A stretch of DNA of 11,431 bases, taken from assembly GCA_021785115.1 (NCBI GenBank), contig JAJYGO010000206.1:1-11431 (forward strand), given 5' to 3'. The stretch comes from Chloroflexota bacterium (lineage in GTDB: Bacteria > Chloroflexota > Limnocylindria > Limnocylindrales > CSP1-4). The position numbers were made by a program, and so were the translations under genes. Of this stretch, positions 6,763-11,431 are shown piece after piece. Position 1 is the stretch's first letter. Each line of letters begins with the position of its first letter. The notes beneath the pieces were generated by a model, which saw only the letters and a program-made list of their open reading frames with translations, was not told the DNA's origin and searched no databases.

Positions 6763-6950
6763 CGAACCTCGCCCCTCCTACCGATTCCTGCGGCGCCTGT
6801 GCCCTGCCCTGCGATCGCCCGCGCGCACAGGACCGGCCTCGAGCACCTTGGTCTCAGGTGTTCGTAATGTCTTTTGGTCTGATTGCCTGACAACTATCCA
6901 TATCGACCCGCAGCAAGTCAAGATGGTCTTACAATCTGGGAGAACTCGCG
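6763..6950. promoter_or_regulatory. Divergent control region of the hydroxyproline run and the PPOX-fold gene
   Basis: 188 bases between divergent starts, with an AT-rich stretch at about 6860-6935 that contrasts with its surroundings. On the minus strand TTGTCA (6888-6893) lies 17 bases from ACATTA (6865-6870), a possible but imperfect promoter for the hydroxyproline run. TTGGTCT occurs at 6848-6854 and 6874-6880 and ATGGTCT at 6923-6929, all in the same orientation. CACCT/AGGTG (6844-6848 and 6856-6860) forms a dyad over the first copy. A further inverted repeat CCTGTGC/GCACAGG (6796-6802 and 6825-6831) would fold in the untranslated leader. The layout suggests repressor sites over a promoter; no regulator gene is in the window. 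Confidence 0.5.
6924..6934 (+). promoter_or_regulatory. Candidate FadR/FCD-type GntR operator
   Basis: TGGTCTTACAA fits the FadR-subfamily GntR operator pattern TNGTNNNACNA at every defined position. It lies 16 bases before the PPOX-fold gene start. GntR regulators control hydroxyproline catabolism in some bacteria (HypR in Sinorhizobium), which makes the match plausible. The pattern is short, so chance is possible. Confidence 0.35.
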
Positions 6951-7352
6951 ATGGCGGCACCCTTCAGCCCCACGGTCCGAGCGTTCCTCGACACACGGGG
7001 CCGCTTCGCGGTCGTGGCGACCGTGAGGGCCAACGGACGCCCCCACCAGGCGGTCACCTGGTATGCACTACGTGGCGACGACCTCTTGGTGAACGGGCGG
7101 GCCGACCGGGAATGGGTGGCGTCAGCGCGGAGGGAGGGGTGGCTCTCCGTGACGGTCGCCGACGGTTACGACCATGTCATCGTCTCGGGCCCGATCACCC
7201 TCATCAACGAGCCCGGCGCTGCCATCGCAGACATCACTGAGTTGGCCCGACGCTACGGCGAGGATCCGGGAGACTTCGCCGGACAGTCTCGGACGACCGT
7301 CCTCGTGCACCCGGAGCGGGTGGCGTGCCACGGTGCGCTGGCCGAGCGGTGA
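6951..7352 (+). CDS. PPOX class (split-barrel FMN/F420-binding) small protein
   Basis: 133 residues. Similar in pattern to the pyridoxamine 5'-phosphate oxidase-like split beta-barrel family, often annotated as PPOX class F420-dependent enzymes. Seen: ATVRANGRPHQAVTWYAL at 23-40 (family pattern: strand, GRP turn, strand with W at 37), LLVNGRADREW at 45-55, then WLSVTVADGYDHVIVSGPITLI at 64-85. The C-terminal arm TTVLVHPERVACHG is typical. The family binds FMN, F420, biliverdin or haem and often reduces unsaturated substrates or acts as a cofactor-binding accessory; the substrate here is unknown. GGGAGAA lies 7 bases before the ATG. It is transcribed away from the hydroxyproline run and shares its control region, so coregulation is possible. 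Confidence 0.85.
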   Translation: MAAPFSPTVRAFLDTRGRFAVVATVRANGRPHQAVTWYALRGDDLLVNGRADREWVASARREGWLSVTVADGYDHVIVSGPITLINEPGAAIADITELARRYGEDPGDFAGQSRTTVLVHPERVACHGALAER

Positions 7353-7380
7353 CTGAGATCGGGCCACCTGTGCGGCATCC

Positions 7381-7414
7381 GGTCCGAGAAGGACCTGGGC
7401 CGCGACGGGCGGCC
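7381..7414. terminator. Two hairpins between convergent genes
   Basis: In the 181-base gap between the convergent PPOX-fold and EthD-like genes, GGTCC/GGACC (7381-7385 with 7391-7395, loop GAGAA) is followed by GGCCGC/GCGGCC (7398-7403 with 7409-7414, loop GACGG), extendable by two G-T pairs. Location suggests a bidirectional terminator, but no T-tract follows on either strand. The rest of the gap (7415-7533) shows nothing I can name. Confidence 0.45.
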
Positions 7415-7533
7415 TGAGGACGCACCAGATTTCGCACCCGGACTGGATCGCACCCGACCTCGCCCTTCGGAACCAGACGCCCGCTCCCGTCCGAGGTTCA
7501 GGAGGATTCCTCGTGGGATCGCGTCGCTCCGGG

Positions 7534-7854
7534 TCATGGGGCCCCCAGACCCCCGACAAAGGCCTGCTCGTCCACGTGCAGACGGATGCGGGTCTTGAGG
7601 CGGGCGAGGGAGTCGGCGGCGACGGCCCTGCCGATCTGCGTCGCGTAGGCGGCCTCGAACGCCTCATGCGTTTCGAACCAGACCTCTGACACCGCATCGT
7701 ACGGTGCGTCGTCGTTGTCAACCAGGTTGAGCATGAACCCGCGGAGCCCGGGAAGCTGTGCCACCAGTGGCGCATGCCCGCCGATGATCCAGGCGCGGAA
7801 CTCGTCCCTGGTCATGGCGTCGTTGCGGGCCAGCAGGACCACGGCCTTGAACAT
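7534..7854 (-). CDS. EthD family small protein (dimeric alpha+beta barrel)
   Basis: 106 residues, the usual length for EthD-like ferredoxin-fold proteins. Seen: strand VVLLAR at 5-10, MTRDEFRAWIIGGHAPLV at 14-31 (typical D-x-F-x-x-xW/Y-x3-H-x-PL pattern with His27), PGLRGFMLN at 35-43, the Y-D-A-V-S-E-V-W-F strand at 52-60, and a helix rich in Glu and Ala. EthD was named from an accessory gene of ethyl tert-butyl ether degradation, and relatives occur beside many catabolic genes; the exact role is usually unknown. The start is well supported: AAGGAGGGG lies directly upstream, its AGGAGG core 8 bases from the ATG. It converges on the PPOX-fold gene and may share its function, but no evidence in the sequence shows this. 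Confidence 0.85.
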   Translation of the reverse strand: MFKAVVLLARNDAMTRDEFRAWIIGGHAPLVAQLPGLRGFMLNLVDNDDAPYDAVSEVWFETHEAFEAAYATQIGRAVAADSLARLKTRIRLHVDEQAFVGGLGAP

Positions 7855-7869
7855 CAGCCGCCCCTCCTT

Positions 7870-8045
7870 CTAGTGCGTGGCTGTCTTCCTGCCACCGTAC
7901 CCCGCGTCGTCGCGACTCGATCGGTCAGCGATGCTCAGGGCGAATGCGAACTTCACCAGGTACCAGGACCGCGCATGCCGGTTGGCCGCGAGCTCGGGCT
8001 CGACGCCGGCGAGGGACTGGAGACGCGGAGCCGCGATGCCCGAGC
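7870..8045 (-). other. Possible C-terminal gene remnant in the gap before the phosphatase gene
   Basis: The gap 7855-8075 holds no complete gene. One minus-strand frame ending at the TAG at 7870-7872 reads for about 58 codons with strongly G/C-biased third positions and a protein-like composition (includes WYLVKFAFALSIADRSS). It has no good in-frame start or ribosome site; its open frame merges upstream into antisense of the phosphatase gene. It may be the 3' end of a decayed gene, or chance in high-GC DNA. The product is not recognised. Confidence 0.2.
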
Positions 8046-8060
8046 CGGCCCGCGCCCGGG

Positions 8061-8066
8061 TAGGCT
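8061..8066 (+). promoter_or_regulatory. Possible -10 element for a leaderless phosphatase transcript
   Basis: TAGGCT fits the actinobacterial TANNNT -10 pattern and ends 9 bases before the ATG at 8076. There is no good ribosome site between them, as expected if transcription starts at or near the ATG. No clear -35 is visible. Confidence 0.35.
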
Positions 8067-8075
8067 GAAGCGCGC

Positions 8076-8876
8076 ATGCAGATCCTCGACAGCAGCCGGG
8101 TCGTCGCCGCGACCGGCCACCCGGGATTCCTCGCCTGCGAGCGCCGGACCGCCCCGGAGCTCGCCCGCCTCGCGGACGGCCTCGAGCACCCCGTGGGCGA
8201 CGACGCCCCCGTCGAGGTTCTCCGCGGACGACGCCACGAGCACGAGCGCGCCAGCCCGCCGAGCTCGCCGCGGCGAGGCGCACGGCTTGTGCTGCTGCGC
8301 CACGGGGCCACCACGGCGCCCGCCGGGGTGTACCTCGGGTCGCGTCTCGACCCGCCGCTGAGCGCCCTCGGCGAGGAGCAGGCTCGCGCCGCCGGGGCCC
8401 TCCTCGCGGGCCGCCGGTTCGGCGTCGTCCTCGTGTCCCCCCTGCTGCGGGCGAGGAGGACGGCCGAGCTCGCCGTGCCCGGGGCCCGCGCCGCGGGCGA
8501 GCCGCGGCTGCGCGAGCTCGACATGGGCGAGTTCAGCGGCCTCGCCTGGGCGCAGATCAAGGCCCGGGACCGTGAGGCGGCCCGGGCTTGGCGGGCTGGG
8601 CAGGCCGCCCCCGGCGGCGAGCCGGCCATGGTGCTCTGGCAACGGTGCGCGGCGGCGGCGCTCGACGCGGTCGGGCGGCTGGGCCCGGGCGAGGACGCGC
8701 TGCTCGTGGCGCACAGCGGCCCGATCCGCGCGCTCGTCGGCTGCGCCCGCGGGCTGGACCCGGCCACGGCGAGGCTGCTGCGCACGCCCCACGGCGGGGT
8801 GCGGGTGGTCCGGCTGACCCCGGCCGTGCTCGATCGCTGGCGGGCGCTCGCTGGGCAGCCCGGCGCAGCCGACTGA
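8076..8876 (+). CDS. Histidine phosphatase superfamily protein with N-terminal extension
   Basis: 266 residues. The phosphatase domain starts at about residue 69. Seen: LVLLRHGATT with the phospho-accepting His76 in RHG, LDPPLSALGEEQARAAG at 91-107, SPLLRARRTAEL at 121-132, Glu147 in RELDMGEFSGL, and the second catalytic His213 in LLVAHSGPIRAL. These are the complete motifs of the phosphoglycerate mutase-like/alpha-ribazole phosphatase (CobC) branch; a phosphatase role is likely and the substrate unknown. No cobalamin genes are visible. The first ~68 residues are not part of the phosphatase fold. Codon third positions there are nearly all G or C, supporting translation from the ATG at 8076. 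A GTG at codon 40 is an alternative start, without a clear ribosome site. Confidence 0.88.
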   Translation: MQILDSSRVVAATGHPGFLACERRTAPELARLADGLEHPVGDDAPVEVLRGRRHEHERASPPSSPRRGARLVLLRHGATTAPAGVYLGSRLDPPLSALGEEQARAAGALLAGRRFGVVLVSPLLRARRTAELAVPGARAAGEPRLRELDMGEFSGLAWAQIKARDREAARAWRAGQAAPGGEPAMVLWQRCAAAALDAVGRLGPGEDALLVAHSGPIRALVGCARGLDPATARLLRTPHGGVRVVRLTPAVLDRWRALAGQPGAAD

Positions 8877-8921
8877 CGACCGCCGGCGCGCCGCGGCCTG
8901 CCACCGGGCCTAAGAACCTTC

Positions 8922-8954
8922 TCACCGGCCGCTCATCGGAGCGTCACCGGCCGC
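8922..8954 (+). repeat. Two direct copies of TCACCGGCCGC, 22 bases apart
   Basis: Copies at 8922-8932 and 8944-8954 are identical over 11 bases and spaced 22 bases start to start, about two helical turns. They lie in the 186-base gap (8877-9062) upstream of the glycosyltransferase gene, where a regulator could bind side by side on one face. The short G/C-rich word could recur by chance. Nothing else in the gap is recognised apart from a small palindrome at 8884-8893. Confidence 0.4.
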
Positions 8955-9062
8955 GGCGAAGGTGTGGCATGCAGCCGATCGCCCACCCCGAGCGGCCGTG
9001 ACGTCCCTCCCGCCCGCCGAACCTGCGGCGACGCGGGCACGCCAACCGAGGAGCCGAGACTG

Positions 9063-10379
9063 ATGACCATCCCGCTGCCGTCCGTCGCCGAGGCGCGCCC
9101 GATCCCCCTGCGCGCCGCCGACGGCCGGGGCACCCCGGCCGTCGGCGGGCGCGAGCGCCGGCTGCGCCGGGTGATGCTCTACGCCCACGACACCTATGGG
9201 CTGGGCCACCTCCGGCGGACGCTGGCGATCGCGACCCACCTGCTGCGCACGACCGAGCAGCTCCAGATCGTGCTGGTGAGCGGCTCGCCGGTCGCGTCGC
9301 GCTTCAGCCTGCCGCGCGGCCTGTCGCTGGTGAGCCTGCCGCCGGTGGTCAAGGTGGCCCCCGAGCAGTACGCGTCGCGGGACGGGCGGATCGGGATCGG
9401 GGTCCTCAGCCGCGCCCGGGCCGCGATCATCGCGGACGTCGCCCGGCGCTTCGAGCCTGACGTGCTGCTCGTGGACCACGCGCCGCAGGGCATGCGCGGC
9501 GAGCTGCTGCCGACCTTCGAGATGCTGCGCGAGCGACTCCCCGGGACGCGGATCGTGCTCGGGCTCCGCGACGTGCTCGACGAGCCGCAGGCGGTCCGCG
9601 AGACGTGGGCGGCCCAGGGCGTCATCGACACGCTCGAGCAGGTCTACGACCGGATCCTGGTCTACGGCAGCCGCGACGTGCTCGACGTGGGGTCGGCCTA
9701 CGGGATTCCGGCCCGCCTCCGCTCGCGCATCACCTACTGCGGCTACGTCGCGAGGACCCCTGAGCCCGCGGCCGCCGGTCCGGCCACCGACGCCGAGCTG
9801 CCGAGGCGCCCGTACATCCTGGGCACGGCTGGCGGCGGCGAGGACGGCATGCCGGTCCTGCACGCCACGCTGGCGGCGGCGGGCGAGCTCGCGCTCGACG
9901 CGCTGATCGTGACCGGCCCCCTGATGTCCGCCGCCGCGCGGGATGAGCTCGCCGCGGCAGCGTCCGCCGTCCGGGGCGCCCGGGTGGTGGACTTCGTGCC
10001 CGATCTCCCCGCGGTCATGGGCCGTGCCGCCGCGATGGTCACGATGGGCGGCTACAACACGATGTGCGAGGCGGTGGGCGCCGGGGTCCCCACGGTGGTC
10101 GTGCCGCGCACGTGGCCGCGGCGGGAGCAGGCGATCCGGGCCGGCCTGTTCGCCGACCGCGGCCTGGTCCGGGTGGTCGACCCGGGCGAGGACCTGGACC
10201 GCCGCCTCGCCGACCGGCTGCGCGAGGCGCTCGCCGACCCTTCGCGCCCGCGCGCGCGGATCGACCTCGACGGCGCCAGCCGGGTCCGCGACGCCCTGGT
10301 CGAGGCGGTGGCCGAGCCGCGGCTCGACGACGAGTGGGCCTTCGCCGCCTCCGCGGTCCGCGAGCCGGTGCCCGCGTGA
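9063..10379 (+). CDS. MurG-like GT-B glycosyltransferase (COG4671-like)
   Basis: 438 residues from the ATG at 9063, chosen because GAGGAG (9048-9053) lies 9 bases upstream; the frame is open further upstream without support. Seen: a polar, probably disordered start (1-35), then VMLYAHDTYGLGHLRRTLAIA at 37-57, the glycine-rich first strand-loop of GT-B enzymes of the MurG/UGT type, and in the C-terminal domain ILGTAGGGEDG at 252-262 and MVTMGGYNTMCEAVGAGVPTVVVPR at 325-349, the nucleotide-sugar binding region. It resembles proteins annotated as predicted glycosyltransferases of GT family 28 type. Donor and acceptor unknown. No membrane segment is evident, so it is probably cytosolic or peripheral. 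Its stop overlaps the start of the next glycosyltransferase, implying a joint pathway. A long perfect inverted repeat lies in codons 18-29. Confidence 0.9.
   Translation: MTIPLPSVAEARPIPLRAADGRGTPAVGGRERRLRRVMLYAHDTYGLGHLRRTLAIATHLLRTTEQLQIVLVSGSPVASRFSLPRGLSLVSLPPVVKVAPEQYASRDGRIGIGVLSRARAAIIADVARRFEPDVLLVDHAPQGMRGELLPTFEMLRERLPGTRIVLGLRDVLDEPQAVRETWAAQGVIDTLEQVYDRILVYGSRDVLDVGSAYGIPARLRSRITYCGYVARTPEPAAAGPATDAELPRRPYILGTAGGGEDGMPVLHATLAAAGELALDALIVTGPLMSAAARDELAAAASAVRGARVVDFVPDLPAVMGRAAAMVTMGGYNTMCEAVGAGVPTVVVPRTWPRREQAIRAGLFADRGLVRVVDPGEDLDRRLADRLREALADPSRPRARIDLDGASRVRDALVEAVAEPRLDDEWAFAASAVREPVPA
9115..9148 (+). repeat. Perfect 16-bp inverted repeat inside the glycosyltransferase start region
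   Basis: Arms 9115-9130 and 9133-9148 are perfect reverse complements over 16 bases with only two bases between (in practice a four-base loop). It lies about 50 bases after the start codon and encodes the Arg/Ala/Gly-rich non-conserved N-terminus. In mRNA it would be a very stable stem early in the reading frame. It may act as an attenuator or simply reflect unconstrained high-GC sequence. Confidence 0.75.
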
Positions 10380-11431
10380 GCGCGCCCATCGGCTACCTCA
10401 CCAAGCGCTTCCCGCGGCTGTCGGAGACGTTCATCCTCGACGAGATCCTGGGGCTGGAGGCGGCCGGCGTGCCGCTCCGGCTGTTCGCGCTGGCCAATCC
10501 GCGCGAGCCCGTCGTGCAGCCCGACGTGGCGCGGGTGCGCAGCGGGGTCACCTACCTGCACGGACGCGGCACCCGGCGCAGCTCGCTGGCCGCCGCCGCC
10601 ACGATCGCGCGCTCCCACGCGCGCTTCCTGGCGGGCAGCCGCGGGCGGTACCTTCGGGTCCTGCTCGGCGCGCTGCGCGACCGTCCGTCGCTGGCCACCG
10701 TCAAGCACTGGTCCGAGGGCGTGGCCCTGGCGGACCTGGCGGACCGCGGGGGCGTCCGGCACCTCCACGCCGCGTTCGCGCACAGCCCGGCCGCCGTGGC
10801 GCGGTTCGCCCACCTGCTGACCGGGCTCCCCTACTCCTTCAGCGCCCACGCCAAGGACCTGTACCTCTCCGAGCCCGACGCGCTCGCCCGCCGCGTCGCG
10901 GACGCCGAGTTCGTGCTCGTGTGCTCCTCGGCGGCGGCCGAGGACCTGCGGCGGATCGCAGGACCCCATGCGGCCAAGGTGCGCCTGGCGCCGCACGGCG
11001 TCGACACGGCGCGCTTCCGGCCGTCCACCGCGGGGATGGGCAGGGCCGAGGCGCTCGGCGGGCCAGCCGCGCCGCGCCCCCCGCTGCGCCTGCTCGCGGT
11101 GGGCCGGCTGGTCGAGAAGAAGGGCTACCCAGTCCTGCTCGAGGCGGTGGCGGCGGCCCGCGCGGCCGGGCACGCCGTCGAGCTCGAGGTGATCGGCGGA
11201 GGACCGCTCCGGCGCGACCTGGAGGACCGGGCGGCGGCCCTCGGGCTGGGCGGGGCGGTCCGGTTCCGCGGCCCGGCCACCCACCAGGAGGTCGCCGCCG
11301 CGTACCAGCGCGCCGACGTGTTCGTCCAGGCGAGCGTGGTGCTCGCCGACGGCGACCGCGACGGCATCCCGAACGCGCTCCTGGAGGCCATGGCGACGGG
11401 CCTGCCGGTGGTGTCGACGACCGTGGGCGGC
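10376..11431 (+). CDS. GT4 family glycosyltransferase (3' end beyond window)
   Basis: 352 residues are visible; the frame runs open through the right edge. It starts at a GTG that overlaps the preceding stop in the arrangement GTGA, so translation is probably coupled. Seen: RFPRLSETFILDEILGLE at 11-28, the N-terminal signature of WcaL-like (colanic acid-type) glycosyltransferases; SAHAKDLY at 156-163; LAPHGVDTARFRP at 204-216; VGRLVEKKGYPVLLEAV at 242-258 with the donor phosphate-binding Arg/Lys; VIGGGPLRRDL at 272-282; and DGIPNALLEAMATGLPVVST at 329-348. The last is the E-x7-E donor motif with the first Glu replaced by Asp329, second Glu337. The enzyme likely retains configuration and transfers a sugar from a nucleotide donor to a lipid-linked or polysaccharide acceptor; the specific sugar is unknown. 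Confidence 0.93.
   Translation, partial: MSAPIGYLTKRFPRLSETFILDEILGLEAAGVPLRLFALANPREPVVQPDVARVRSGVTYLHGRGTRRSSLAAAATIARSHARFLAGSRGRYLRVLLGALRDRPSLATVKHWSEGVALADLADRGGVRHLHAAFAHSPAAVARFAHLLTGLPYSFSAHAKDLYLSEPDALARRVADAEFVLVCSSAAAEDLRRIAGPHAAKVRLAPHGVDTARFRPSTAGMGRAEALGGPAAPRPPLRLLAVGRLVEKKGYPVLLEAVAAARAAGHAVELEVIGGGPLRRDLEDRAAALGLGGAVRFRGPATHQEVAAAYQRADVFVQASVVLADGDRDGIPNALLEAMATGLPVVSTTVGG

Noticed and set aside
6872..6903. Plus-strand promoter TTTTGG with TATCCA for the PPOX-fold gene
   Set aside because: The spacing is acceptable but both hexamers match poorly; left unassigned within the control region.
7253..7537. 94-residue minus-strand frame across the convergent gap
   Set aside because: Mostly antisense to the PPOX-fold gene, Ser/Arg/Gly-rich, with no ribosome site; the gap hairpins lie inside it.
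8964..9062. 33-residue upstream extension of the MurG-like glycosyltransferase
   Set aside because: The start at 9063 has a GAGGAG site at 9 bases; the upstream part has none and reads as non-conserved.
10052..11284. Long minus-strand open frame opposite the glycosyltransferases
   Set aside because: Shadow of the GT4 and MurG-like genes, low complexity and without motifs.
1..11431. Insertion sequences, phage genes, CRISPR repeats, tRNA or rRNA genes
   Set aside because: No transposase or integrase motifs, no regularly spaced repeats and no RNA gene signatures were seen on either strand.

Overview
The window is high-GC bacterial DNA. A PPOX/F420-type flavin-fold protein, strong AAGGAGG-like ribosome sites, GTG starts and G/C-ending codons fit an Actinomycetota or a high-GC Chloroflexota genome. 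The sequence alone does not settle which, and there is no rRNA, tRNA or marker gene to decide it.

Left block, positions 1-6762, all on the minus strand and read right to left. A seven-gene run encodes: a proline racemase superfamily enzyme with a Cys/Cys active site; a polar amino acid ABC importer (binding protein, single permease, ATPase); a second proline racemase superfamily enzyme with a Ser/Cys active site; an enolase superfamily (muconate lactonizing enzyme subgroup) protein; and an SDR oxidoreductase cut by the left edge. Two different proline racemase paralogues beside an MLE-subgroup enzyme and an amino acid importer is the arrangement known for hydroxyproline isomer catabolism: 4-hydroxyproline 2-epimerase, trans-3-hydroxy-L-proline dehydratase and cis-3-hydroxy-L-proline dehydratase. 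I read the block as an uptake and catabolic locus for 3- and 4-hydroxyproline isomers or close relatives. The transporter would import the imino acid, the epimerase would feed a D-hydroxyproline branch, and the two dehydratases would give delta1-pyrroline-2-carboxylate. The later enzymes (D-amino acid oxidase, deaminase, semialdehyde dehydrogenase, pyrroline-carboxylate reductase) are not in the window and may lie past the left edge. Hairpins without T-tracts follow the first gene and separate the transporter from the downstream enzymes, so expression within the run is probably uneven.

Middle, 6763-8075. A divergent control region of 188 bases is locally AT-rich and carries repeated TTGGTCT sites and one site matching the FadR/FCD-type GntR operator consensus. 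It lies between the hydroxyproline run and a plus-strand PPOX-fold gene. That gene converges on a small minus-strand EthD-like gene, with two hairpins between them. About 200 bases then carry no convincing complete gene, only a possible gene remnant on the minus strand.

Right block, 8076-11431, all plus strand and visibly richer in G+C. It holds a histidine phosphatase with an unusual N-terminal extension, a MurG-like GT-B glycosyltransferase, and a GT4 glycosyltransferase whose GTG start overlaps the previous stop and which runs off the right edge. This part looks like surface glycan or glycolipid synthesis, unrelated to the left block. No mobile element, CRISPR array or RNA gene was recognised, and no gene-free stretch exceeds 300 bases.
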